From a virus, in the IMG/VR virus record IMGVR_UViG_3300010412_000043, positions 1 to 35,585 of that record: DNA of 35,585 nucleotides; one strand, 5' to 3'. The translations under genes were made by a program, and so were the position numbers. Under the pieces are notes generated by a model. That model saw only the letters and a program-made list of their open reading frames with translations. It had not been told where the DNA came from and searched no databases. This document shows, in pieces, positions 6,046 through 14,191 of the stretch. Within the stretch, counting starts at the first letter, position 1, and each line of letters begins with the position of its first letter.

Positions 6046-7595
6046 TGTCTACTGCACATAATAAATTAACTATTGTACGTGAGGCATGTGAGGCAGATCT
6101 AGAAACATACATCAGAACTGTCTCTCCTAATCGACAACTTAGCTCTATTCATAAGGAAGTGATCTCATGGTGGACTAGGCAGGAGGCTAAGGATAACCAG
6201 CTTCTGTTGTTGCCTCGCGCTCATCAGAAGTCAGTGTTAATAGCATATCGTGTTGCGTGGGAATTGGTAAAGAATCCGGCGCATGAAATTTTGTATGTGT
6301 CTGCTACATCAGCTCTGGCTGAGACACAACTTAATCTCATAAAGATGATTTTGGAATCTCCAGTTCATCAGAGGTTGTGGCCTGATCTGATTGATCCTGA
6401 GTCTGGTAAACGCACTAAGTGGACTGCTGATGCTATTATAGTAGATCATCCGCTTAGAAGAAGTTCCGGAGCACGAGATCCGTCAATTAAGGCAGCCGGA
6501 CTAACTACTAATATTACTGGATTCCATGCTACTATTGTTGTACTAGACGATGTAGTTGTTCCTGATAATGCGTATACTCAAGATGGTAGGAATACAGTAG
6601 CTAAGTTATATTCTCAGTTAGCATCTATCGAAGTTCCAGGAGCCAAGGAATGGGTAGTTGGTACTAGGTATCATCCATCGGATCTGTATGGATCCTTACT
6701 GGATATGGACGAGTTTGATGTTAATGAAGATGGTGAGATAATTAATGAGACGTCTGTCTATGAGGTAATGGAAAGAGTAGTAGAGATTGATGGTGAGTTT
6801 CTCTGGCCTAGATCTCGTGGTAAAGATGGTAAGTTTTATGGATTTAACGCTGCGGTACTATCCAGGATTAAGGCTAAGTATTTGGATAAATCCCAATTCT
6901 TTGCACAGTATTATAATGATCCTTCGGATCCAGACAATGCAAAGATAGATCCATCTCAGTTCCAGTACTATGAGCCAAAGTACCTATCCTATCAAGGCGG
7001 ACGCTGGTATTATAAGAACAAAGCCCTGAATACCTTTGCTGGAATGGATTTTGCTTTCTCTCAACGAGAAGGTGCTGACTACACGGCTATAGTAGTGATT
7101 GGCATAGATCAGGATGGGTTTATTTATGTACTAGATGTTGATCGTTTTAGGACAGATCGTATTTCTACATACTTTGAACATCTATTCAAGGCATACAACA
7201 AATGGATGTTTAGAAAGATTAGACTAGAGGTAACAGTAGCTCAGCAGGCTATCGTTAGAGATCTAAAAGACAATTACATTAGACCGAATGGTATTCCCTT
7301 AGCAGTTGACGAGTACCGTCCTGGAAGGACAGAGGGATCTAAAGAAGAGAGAATGGATGCTACACTGTTGCCTCGTTATGATAATGCCAGTGTGTTTCAT
7401 TATAGAGGGGGAAACTGTCAGTTGTTAGAGGATGAGTTGATTCCTGCTAAACCAGAGCATGACGATATTAAAGATGCTTTCACTGCTGCTATTGACATCG
7501 CCAAAGCGCCAGTCAAGGTTGTAGATAGAGAAGATAGAAATAACAATGTTGTTTTTCACAATCGCTTCGGCGGTATAGCATGTTATGGGACATAA
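6045..7595 (+). CDS. terL: Terminase large subunit (DNA packaging ATPase-nuclease)
   Basis: This 516-residue protein is the motor that pumps DNA into the prohead and cuts concatemers. The ATPase half shows a deviant Walker A, PRAHQKS at residues 57-63, resembling the PRG-H-x-KS version seen in some short-tailed phages. Walker B is TIVVLDDV, ending at D168-D169 (followed by V170 rather than the usual glutamate), and the coupling-type motif is GTRYHPSDLYG near 207. The nuclease half begins at FAGMDFAFS (D335 as likely first metal ligand) and ends with HDDIKDAF near residue 480. Portal follows with no gap, as expected for a packaging module. Its placement downstream of spike genes is less usual. 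Confidence 0.92.
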   Translation: MSTAHNKLTIVREACEADLETYIRTVSPNRQLSSIHKEVISWWTRQEAKDNQLLLLPRAHQKSVLIAYRVAWELVKNPAHEILYVSATSALAETQLNLIKMILESPVHQRLWPDLIDPESGKRTKWTADAIIVDHPLRRSSGARDPSIKAAGLTTNITGFHATIVVLDDVVVPDNAYTQDGRNTVAKLYSQLASIEVPGAKEWVVGTRYHPSDLYGSLLDMDEFDVNEDGEIINETSVYEVMERVVEIDGEFLWPRSRGKDGKFYGFNAAVLSRIKAKYLDKSQFFAQYYNDPSDPDNAKIDPSQFQYYEPKYLSYQGGRWYYKNKALNTFAGMDFAFSQREGADYTAIVVIGIDQDGFIYVLDVDRFRTDRISTYFEHLFKAYNKWMFRKIRLEVTVAQQAIVRDLKDNYIRPNGIPLAVDEYRPGRTEGSKEERMDATLLPRYDNASVFHYRGGNCQLLEDELIPAKPEHDDIKDAFTAAIDIAKAPVKVVDREDRNNNVVFHNRFGGIACYGT

Positions 7596-9329
7596 ATGGC
7601 TAAACCACTAGATCTACAATTATCCCAAAGACCTATGGCTTGTAATATATCCGAGACATGGGATCGTTGGAAAAGGGCACGAGATACTTTTGAAAGTGAG
7701 CAAAGGGAACTGCGTAACTATATATTTGCTACTGATACCACTAAGACAACTAATAGTCAGTTGCCTTGGAAGAACAAAACTACTATGCCTAAGATTTGCC
7801 AGATTAGAGATAATCTACATGCAAATTATATGGCAGCTCTATTCCCAAATGAAGATTGGCTAGAATGGGAAGGAAGCAACGAAGAGTCTGTTACATATGA
7901 GAAGGCTAAAGCCATCAAGGCTTACATGAAGAATAAGCTGGATGTATTTGGCTTTAAGGATACTGTCTCACAGCTTGTGCTTGATTATATAGACACTGGC
8001 AATCCAGTTGGTGGTATCGAGTGGGTAAATGAAACTAAAACAGATCCAGTTTCTGGAGAAACTATTCCTGGTAGGATTGGCCCCCGTGCTTATAGGATTA
8101 GCCTTTTTGATCACGTATTTGATCCAAGTGCTATTTCGTATAGAGACTCTCCTAAGATAACTCGTAATCTAGTTACGGTAGGACAGCTTAACAAGTTTCT
8201 CGCGGATCCTAGTTACGAAGCAGACGCGATTAAAGAGACTATATGGCTCAGGTCTCAAATCACTCAGTATGGAACTGAGGATGTAGGAAAGGATGAAGCC
8301 TATAGGATTGATGGTTTTGGTAGTCTGTACCAGTATTACACGTCAGGTTATGTTGAACTGCTCGAGTTTGAAGGAGACATCTTTGATTCATCTACTGGAG
8401 AGTTTTACCAAGATAGAATCATTACGGTCATGGACAGGAGAACGGTTCTTAGGAATGTTCCAAATCCCTCCTGGTTCGCAAATAATAACAAGTTTCATTG
8501 TGGGTGGAGGCTTCGGCCTGATAACCTCCTTGCTATGGGTCCACTACATAATCTGATTGGATTGCAGTATCGTATAGATCATATTGAGAATGCTAAGGCT
8601 GACGCAATTGACCAGTACATCAATCCTCCAAAGAAGATCAAAGGTTATGTAGAAGATTTCGATGACATGCCTGGAGAGCGCATCTACTGTGGAGATGATG
8701 GTGATGTAGAGTTCCTTCGTCCTCCCTTGGATCAGTTCCTGGCATATAATAACGAGACTATCTTCTATCAGAACCAGATGGAAGAGATGGCTGGTGCTCC
8801 TAAGCAAGCAATGGGCATCCGTACTCCTGGAGAGAAGACTGCGTATGAAGTACAGACACTGGAGAATGCCGCAGGTAGGATTTTCCAGAATAAGGTTGAG
8901 TACTTTGAGACTCAGTTTATTGAACCATTACTAAATGCAATGCTCGAGCTTGCTCGTAGACAAATGGATGGTGCCGACATTGTACGAGTGATTGACGATG
9001 ATATGGGTGTTGTTGAGTTCCTAAAGATTACCAAGGAAGATATTACAGCTTCTGGATTGCTACGGCCACGTGGGGCTAGACACTTTGCTGCGCGTGCTAA
9101 GCTGGTACAAGAAGTTACTCAATGGCTGACTACCATCGGACAGGATCCTTCAGTGGCAGCACATATCTCTGGATATAAAGTGGCAGAGTTGTTTGAGGAT
9201 GTTCTTGGATTGGATAAGTTTGATCTGGTCAGGAACAATGTCCGTATCATGGAGCAGATGGAAACTCAGAGACTCATGCAATCTGGAGAGGATAATCTAG
9301 CAGTAGAAGGGATGACGCCAATTGAATAA
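7596..9329 (+). CDS. Portal (head-tail connector) protein
   Basis: This 577-residue protein lies directly after the large terminase and before the scaffold and capsid genes, the standard position for portal. The N-terminus (WDRWKRARDTFESEQRELRNYIFA) and the segment with NLHANYMAALFPNEDWLEW resemble portals of environmental short-tailed phages. The central part is alpha/beta. The region around GAPKQAMGIRTPGEKTAYEVQ (about residues 400-420) is the conserved portal stem/clip-side motif. It forms the dodecameric ring at the capsid vertex through which DNA passes. The start is at the abutting TAA-ATGG junction. Confidence 0.9.
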   Translation: MAKPLDLQLSQRPMACNISETWDRWKRARDTFESEQRELRNYIFATDTTKTTNSQLPWKNKTTMPKICQIRDNLHANYMAALFPNEDWLEWEGSNEESVTYEKAKAIKAYMKNKLDVFGFKDTVSQLVLDYIDTGNPVGGIEWVNETKTDPVSGETIPGRIGPRAYRISLFDHVFDPSAISYRDSPKITRNLVTVGQLNKFLADPSYEADAIKETIWLRSQITQYGTEDVGKDEAYRIDGFGSLYQYYTSGYVELLEFEGDIFDSSTGEFYQDRIITVMDRRTVLRNVPNPSWFANNNKFHCGWRLRPDNLLAMGPLHNLIGLQYRIDHIENAKADAIDQYINPPKKIKGYVEDFDDMPGERIYCGDDGDVEFLRPPLDQFLAYNNETIFYQNQMEEMAGAPKQAMGIRTPGEKTAYEVQTLENAAGRIFQNKVEYFETQFIEPLLNAMLELARRQMDGADIVRVIDDDMGVVEFLKITKEDITASGLLRPRGARHFAARAKLVQEVTQWLTTIGQDPSVAAHISGYKVAELFEDVLGLDKFDLVRNNVRIMEQMETQRLMQSGEDNLAVEGMTPIE

Positions 9330-9576
9330 TCGAATTCCAACTGAGTATCTGGCTGGCCTAACTCTAGAAAAACAGGCAGAGATTAAAAGAATTTGGAAAC
9401 TACAAAATCCACTAATAGTAAGACTAAAAGAAGTTCTAGAGAAGCAATTGGAATCTATCCAGATTAGTAACGAAAAGGATTACGATAGGCCAGGATGGCC
9501 TTATTGGAGAGCTAATCAAGATGGACAAATACAGATGTTACTAACTATTTTACAATTACTACCTGACCAGAGGTAA
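9322..9576 (+). CDS. Small hypothetical protein between portal and scaffold
   Basis: This 84-residue helical, charged protein starts most likely at TTG 9322, overlapping the end of the portal gene (…ATTGAATAA). AAGGGA lies about 11 nt upstream. No ATG occurs near this position in the frame. The middle is a helical segment with a potential coiled coil (QNPLIVRLKEVLEKQLESIQ), followed by RPGWPYWRANQDG. Its place suggests a head-assembly accessory role. The family was not recognised. Confidence 0.6.
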   Translation: MNNRIPTEYLAGLTLEKQAEIKRIWKLQNPLIVRLKEVLEKQLESIQISNEKDYDRPGWPYWRANQDGQIQMLLTILQLLPDQR

Positions 9577-9578
9577 TT

Positions 9579-10277
9579 ATGAGCGAAGAAAATACATTTG
9601 GGGACCAGACCAAAGCGATCACCGAAGGAGTAGTTGAGAATAAGGATGTGTTGTTTGAGATAGGAGAGCGTAAATATGATCTAGACGCAGTGCAGAAGAA
9701 GATCATAAGTGCTGATGAGCACATCAAACGCATCGAAGCTGAAAATGCTGAGTTACGTGAGAAGATCAACAAAGCAACTACTCTAGATGCAGTTATGCAA
9801 GCAATGAAAGAAAGAGGCGAGGCCACGAACCAGCAGACCACTGTTCCAAATGCCGACGACCTAGTTTCATTGGTGAAAAGGACTTTGAGTGAGCAGAGTC
9901 AGGAGGAAAGGCGCGCAAACAATCTGGCGACTGCTGACAAGCTGATGAAAGAACGATTTGGAGATAAGGCAAAAGAAGCACTGGAGAAGAAAGCAAAAGA
10001 ACTTGGAATCGGACTACAAACAGCTACGGACGTAGCCGCACACAGTCCTGCTGCATTTATGCAGTGGTTCCAGTCTACTCCTGCTGAACCTGTCCATTCT
10101 ACAAATCAGGGGACTAATCTTGGGAATCCAGATGCTACTTCTGGACCAGAAGAGGGTACTTATAAATGGTATGCTGCTATGCGTAAAAGTGATCCAGCAC
10201 GCTACAACTCTCCTTCTGTTCAGAGGAAGATGATAGAGGATGCCGAACGATTAGGAAAAGAGGCATTTTTCAAATAA
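9579..10277 (+). CDS. Capsid scaffolding protein
   Basis: This 232-residue acidic, helix-rich protein lies immediately before the major capsid gene. Residues about 30-75 form a likely coiled coil (AVQKKIISADEHIKRIEAENAELREKI in overlapping heptads), and a second helical region spans about 95-145. A Gly/Ser/Thr-rich linker leads to a basic C-terminal helix ending in AERLGKEAFFK, consistent with a capsid-binding tail. This architecture and position are typical of podovirus scaffolds, which template the prohead and leave before packaging. TAATTATG spacing and GAGGTAATT provide the ribosome site. Confidence 0.8.
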   Translation: MSEENTFGDQTKAITEGVVENKDVLFEIGERKYDLDAVQKKIISADEHIKRIEAENAELREKINKATTLDAVMQAMKERGEATNQQTTVPNADDLVSLVKRTLSEQSQEERRANNLATADKLMKERFGDKAKEALEKKAKELGIGLQTATDVAAHSPAAFMQWFQSTPAEPVHSTNQGTNLGNPDATSGPEEGTYKWYAAMRKSDPARYNSPSVQRKMIEDAERLGKEAFFK

Positions 10278-10289
10278 TAGGAGTCTACA

Positions 10290-11252
10290 ATGTCTTGGAC
10301 TACTGGTAATAGTGACCATCTTATTCGTTCCGAAATCTGGTCGAATGAGCTGAAAGAGATTCTCTTGGATGAACTCCAAGGGATGCGTTATGTACGCTGG
10401 CTGGATAATTTCCCGGATGGTACGCAGTTGACCATTCCGTCTATCGGTCAGTCCACTGTTCGTGATTACACCGAAGATACCGCGATCCGTTATGATGCGA
10501 TGGATACTGGTGAGTTCACGTTCAACATCACCGAGTACTTGTCGTCTGGTACGTACATTACCGACAAGGATAAGCAGGATGCATACTATTCTGCTCAGTT
10601 GATCGCTAGCTTTATTCCGAAGCAGAGACGTGCTCTTGACGAGCGTCTTGAGACTGATATCTTCCTGACTGGTCAGCCTAACTCTGCACAGGGTGGTCAG
10701 ACTGCTGCCAATACCAATACTATTAATGGTGCATACCATCGGTTTGTTGGTTCTGGTACTAATGAGACCATGCGTCTGGAAGACTTTGCTAAGGCGAAGT
10801 TTGCTCTGCGTAAGGCCAATGTTCCTCTGTCCAGCCTGGTCGCTATTGTCGATCCGTCGGTTGGATATGAACTGGAGACTTTAACTAATATCGTCAACGT
10901 CTCTAATAATCCGCAGTGGGAAGGTATCGTAACGTCTGGTATTACTACTGGAATGCGCTTCATCAAGAACGTGTATGGATTCGATGTGTATGAGTCCAAC
11001 TACCTGCCCACGGGCTACACGGAAACCATTGACGGCGTAACTGCTACGTCTGGTACTGCTAACCTGTTCTTCAGTGTTGCTGATCCGATGATTGTTCCAT
11101 TCGTCGGTGCGTGGCGTCAGCTTCCTCGCGTTGAGTCCGAGCGTAATAAGGACTTCCAGCGTGATGAGTACGTGACTACTGCACGTTATGGTCTGAAGTT
11201 GTTCCGTCCTGAGAACTTCGTGACTATTCTGACTGAAGATCACGTCTACTAA
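10290..11252 (+). CDS. Major capsid protein
   Basis: This 320-residue protein is preceded by a strong Shine-Dalgarno (AGGAGTCTACA-ATG). Its position after scaffold, its length, and segments such as DTGEFTFNITEYLSSGTYITDKDKQDAYY and the C-terminal ERNKDFQRDEYVTTARYGLKLFRPENFV fit an HK97-fold capsid protein of short-tailed phages. No N-terminal delta domain or protease gene is seen. Codon use in this gene and the next is visibly more GC-rich at third positions and richer in CGT/CTG codons than its neighbours, as expected for very highly expressed proteins. An intrinsic terminator lies behind the next gene. Confidence 0.92.
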   Translation: MSWTTGNSDHLIRSEIWSNELKEILLDELQGMRYVRWLDNFPDGTQLTIPSIGQSTVRDYTEDTAIRYDAMDTGEFTFNITEYLSSGTYITDKDKQDAYYSAQLIASFIPKQRRALDERLETDIFLTGQPNSAQGGQTAANTNTINGAYHRFVGSGTNETMRLEDFAKAKFALRKANVPLSSLVAIVDPSVGYELETLTNIVNVSNNPQWEGIVTSGITTGMRFIKNVYGFDVYESNYLPTGYTETIDGVTATSGTANLFFSVADPMIVPFVGAWRQLPRVESERNKDFQRDEYVTTARYGLKLFRPENFVTILTEDHVY

Positions 11253-11264
11253 GAGGAGGCTAAT

Positions 11265-11759
11265 ATGGCTAACAATCAAGGCAAGAATGCGTACTGGGTG
11301 AACAGCGATGGTCTCGTTGTTCCCTTTGGTCCGCGTGAGCAGGCGAATGTTCGTGGTGGAGTTAATGACTCTGCTGGGAATGTGCATACTATTCGTGTGA
11401 AGTTCACTTATAATGATCTTCCTACTGGTGGTGGGTCTGATTCGGGTTCTCCGGCAATTCCGGCTAATGCCGTTATTCTGGAGGGTTATGTTTATGTCAC
11501 GACTGCGTTTGCTGGTACGACTGGTCTGACTATCGGTCTTAACACGGTTGCTGATGTGGCAATTGATGCTGATGGTCTGCTGGCTAGTAAAGCTGCGGCT
11601 GCGCTTACTGACGAGACTAAGGTAGCACTTGATGGTGCCCTGGTTGGTACGACTATTGGTGCCAATCGTGGTTACATCATTGCTGCTGATGCCGCCAGTG
11701 CATCTACCGCTGGTGAGGCAGAACTAGTCGTGAAATATATGATCCCTGATCGCTTCTAA
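11265..11759 (+). CDS. Head decoration-like virion protein
   Basis: This 164-residue protein follows the capsid gene behind a very strong GAGGAGG ribosome site. It has an N-terminal YWVNSDGLVVPFGPRE motif and then a small beta-rich, Ala/Gly/Thr-rich domain (AVILEGYVYVTTAFAGTTGL…GLNTVADVAIDADG). Position, low complexity and highly expressed codon use fit a capsid-surface decoration or cement protein. A minor capsid role is also possible. The N-terminal motif recurs in the 72-residue protein at 4439. Confidence 0.7.
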   Translation: MANNQGKNAYWVNSDGLVVPFGPREQANVRGGVNDSAGNVHTIRVKFTYNDLPTGGGSDSGSPAIPANAVILEGYVYVTTAFAGTTGLTIGLNTVADVAIDADGLLASKAAAALTDETKVALDGALVGTTIGANRGYIIAADAASASTAGEAELVVKYMIPDRF

Positions 11760-11768
11760 GTAACACGG

Positions 11769-11793
11769 GGGGAGCCTTGCGCTCCCCTTCTTT
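11769..11793 (+). terminator. Intrinsic terminator behind capsid and decoration genes
   Basis: A 7-bp perfect stem GGGGAGC/GCTCCCC (11769-11775 with 11781-11787) with loop CTTGC is followed by TTCTTT. It lies 10 nt beyond the stop of the decoration-like gene. It probably cuts off part of the transcription after the most abundant virion proteins. Confidence 0.85.
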
Positions 11794-11804
11794 GAGGTAA
11801 TATT

Positions 11805-11969
11805 ATGGCACTATTTGGTGGATATAAAACTCGACAAGCACAGTTGGACGCTATGGAAAAAAAGGCCACAGCTACTAAAAAGACTGCTGCGAAAAAGAAA
11901 ACTACTGCTAAGAAGAAAGAACCCCAGTATGTATTGGACAAAAAGACTGGACGATACGTTCAAAAATAA
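11805..11969 (+). CDS. Lys/Ala/Thr-rich basic 54-residue protein
   Basis: The ATG at 11805 follows GAGGTAATATT, a good ribosome site. The 54-residue product has a short N-terminal head (MALFGGYKTRQAQLDAMEKK) and then a histone-H1/alginate-regulator-like tract of TKKTAAKKKTTAKKK between residues about 24 and 38. It ends in a TGRYVQK tail. It probably binds nucleic acid or coats packaged DNA non-specifically, which is inference from composition. It is the first gene after the terminator. Confidence 0.7.
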   Translation: MALFGGYKTRQAQLDAMEKKATATKKTAAKKKTTAKKKEPQYVLDKKTGRYVQK

Positions 11970-11980
11970 GAGGCTGACTA

Positions 11981-13276
11981 ATGGCAATTGAGCATAGCGT
12001 TATAACAGATCCTGATGTCCATGAGCCGAAAGGTATTGTTGCTGCCGCAGCAGGTACTGTATATGTAGCTAATGGTGCAGGAACTGGCTCGTGGACGGCA
12101 TCTGTTAATGTAGACGCTGCCTCCGATAATATTCCTTATGTGCGTCTTAATAGTACATGGCAGCCTGCTGCTGTTAACCCTGTAGACAGTTACTGGGTTG
12201 CAGACACTACTGGCATAGCTGCACCTCCTGCTGGTGGGGATTTGCTCTGGAACAATGTTACTCAGGCTAGTGCTACGCACATCTTCGTTAGTGCTGAGAA
12301 TACTGTTGGTGTTACTAAGCGTCCTGAGATGCTGAACTATATTCAGTCATATGATACTATGACTATATATGCTGCTGGCGATCCTAACACATTTCAGAGA
12401 TGGAAGATTGTTAGTGCAGCAGATGGTACTTCGTACATTGATTACACGGTAGAGTTGATTGCTTCTAATGGCGGCAATATCGCAGATAATACTGATCTAA
12501 TTCTAACTTTCCAGGCTAATCTAGTAGATGCTCAATTGTCCAGCTTTCTTGTAGAGCTAGGCTCTGCTACTGCCGGTGAGACATTCGTATCAGATGGAGC
12601 AGGAAGTGGTAGTTTTGCCTGGCCTCTACTTGATGGTCAAGCTGGAGCTAATGCTGATGATGTTCCTCTAAGCGATGGTGGTGGGGGAGTTACCTGGAAT
12701 AAACCATATATTCTTAGAGATGGCTGGCGTGATATGATTATGCCATTCTTCTCAGCTACTGCTGGTCCCGCACTATCTGCTCCTGGATGGGTAAAAGTAC
12801 GAGACAATGGCGCTGGCTCTACTGGTATTTATCAAAGAGGATTCGATGATACTACTGAGGAAGAACTTTTTGTAACATTTCATGTAGATCATGACTATAA
12901 GGTAGGTACTGCATGGTATCCTCATATTCATTGGATGCCATTGAGTTCTGGAACTGGTGTAGTTCGATGGGGACTTGAGTGGACATTCGCTATAAGGGAT
13001 GATGTTACTCCAGCAGTGTTTGGTACTACTACCTTTGCATATTTAGAGCAAGCCGCGTGTGGAACTCCATACTCGCATCAGATTATAGAAGTTGCTGATC
13101 CTGGTATAACGCTTCCTAATTGTGAACCTGATACTCTTATTCAGGTAAGAATTTTCAGAGACGCAACCCATGTTAATGATACTTACGTAGGAGACGCAAT
13201 AGGACTTTTCCTAGATGCACACTATCAAATAGATAGAAAGGCAACTCCTAATAAAGCACCGGACTTTTACGCATGA
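11981..13276 (+). CDS. Virion structural protein, head fibre/decoration-like
   Basis: The 431-residue protein begins MAIEHSVITDPDVHEPKGI, a motif I associate with phage capsid-fibre type proteins. Repeated Gly-rich elements follow (GAGTGSWT near residue 35 and GAGSGSFAW near 207). The C-terminal 180 residues form a beta-rich domain with YPHIHWMPLSSGTG and a GLEWTF strand, again familiar from virion surface proteins. It lies between head and tail-tube genes. The exact location in the particle is not certain. It starts behind AAGAGGCTGACTA and ends in an ATGA overlap with the next gene. Confidence 0.65.
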   Translation: MAIEHSVITDPDVHEPKGIVAAAAGTVYVANGAGTGSWTASVNVDAASDNIPYVRLNSTWQPAAVNPVDSYWVADTTGIAAPPAGGDLLWNNVTQASATHIFVSAENTVGVTKRPEMLNYIQSYDTMTIYAAGDPNTFQRWKIVSAADGTSYIDYTVELIASNGGNIADNTDLILTFQANLVDAQLSSFLVELGSATAGETFVSDGAGSGSFAWPLLDGQAGANADDVPLSDGGGGVTWNKPYILRDGWRDMIMPFFSATAGPALSAPGWVKVRDNGAGSTGIYQRGFDDTTEEELFVTFHVDHDYKVGTAWYPHIHWMPLSSGTGVVRWGLEWTFAIRDDVTPAVFGTTTFAYLEQAACGTPYSHQIIEVADPGITLPNCEPDTLIQVRIFRDATHVNDTYVGDAIGLFLDAHYQIDRKATPNKAPDFYA

Positions 13277-14034
13277 GCAGACAGACACTTCTAGAGATTG
13301 TCCAGGATACTCTGAGTCTGCTTGACTCAGATGAGGCTAATTCTATATCTGATACTGTTGAAGCAGAGCAGATAGCTAATATTGCTAAGCAGTGCTACCT
13401 TAACCTAGCATCGTTTAGACACTGGCCGTGGGAGAGGAGACTCATCCATTTGGATGCAGTTGGTGATGGTGATAAGCCAACTCTTCTCAAGATCCCAGAG
13501 AATGTCAATCGTATTGAGCGAGTGCTCTATAATAGATCCTGTGACGAGTTAAAGTATGAAGAACTCACTCACCTTGACGTTTATGACTTTATCCTTCATA
13601 CCTATACTTTTGATGCTACTGCCTCTAATACTGGATCTTATACGCTTTTGACCAGACCAGATGACGAAGAGAGTACAATTACAATACTGTACAAGAATGA
13701 TTCTCAGCCTAGATACTGGACTTCAGTAGATGATACTTTCATTATATTTGATACATACGACTCCACTGCTGAGGATACTATCCAGTCATCTAATAGCCTG
13801 ACCTGGGCAGAACTTCAACCTACATTTATTATTGAGGATGACTTTGTTCCAAACTTGCCAGAACAGTATTGGCAGATGTACTTGAATGATGTACGAGTAA
13901 CCGCGTTTGTAAATCTGAAGCAGGCAGCTCATCCCAAATATGCAGCAGATCTCAGACGTAATATGATTAGACTACAGAAAGCAGAGTGGAGACAAAATGG
14001 CAACCCGACAACCCCGAACTACGGTAGGAAATAA
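13273..14034 (+). CDS. Tail tubular protein A-like adaptor (T7 gp11-type)
   Basis: This 253-residue protein directly precedes a nozzle-sized tail protein, matching the gp11-gp12 order of T7-type tails. The N-terminal helical segment (LLEIVQDTLSLLDSDEAN, then EAEQIANIAKQCYLNLASFRHWPWE) is typical of adaptor/tubular A proteins that dock beneath the portal. A beta-rich insertion follows, then a C-terminal helical segment (NDVRVTAFVNLKQAAHPKYAADLRRNMIRLQKAEWR). The ATG overlaps the previous stop (ATGA). Assignment rests on context and this pattern. Confidence 0.75.
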   Translation: MSRQTLLEIVQDTLSLLDSDEANSISDTVEAEQIANIAKQCYLNLASFRHWPWERRLIHLDAVGDGDKPTLLKIPENVNRIERVLYNRSCDELKYEELTHLDVYDFILHTYTFDATASNTGSYTLLTRPDDEESTITILYKNDSQPRYWTSVDDTFIIFDTYDSTAEDTIQSSNSLTWAELQPTFIIEDDFVPNLPEQYWQMYLNDVRVTAFVNLKQAAHPKYAADLRRNMIRLQKAEWRQNGNPTTPNYGRK

Positions 14035-14191
14035 GCGCGATATTATTACCGTGCAGTCCAAGGAAAGTCCTGGATTGTATGAGTTAAAGTTTGACGGTGG
14101 TGGTGAAGTTCCAGATGTTTGGAAAAATCACAAGTTCACTACTCCGCTCGAAGCTGAGAAATTTGTACAAAAATATTTGGCGACTCGCTAA
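13997..14191 (+). CDS. Small hypothetical protein
   Basis: This 64-residue basic protein overlaps the end of the tubular A-like gene by 38 nt, with GGAGACAAA in front of its ATG. It has a compact beta-like core (LYELKFDGGGEVPDVWKNHKFTTPLEAEKFVQKYL). The C-terminal segment could be a small helix. It ends in a TAATG overlap with the nozzle gene. No family was recognised. A tail-assembly accessory role is suggested by position only. Confidence 0.6.
   Translation: MATRQPRTTVGNKRDIITVQSKESPGLYELKFDGGGEVPDVWKNHKFTTPLEAEKFVQKYLATR

Noticed and set aside
10251-11387. Long minus-strand frames antisense to the capsid gene
   Set aside because: They are shadows of the strongly codon-biased capsid gene; no start signals or domain patterns are present.
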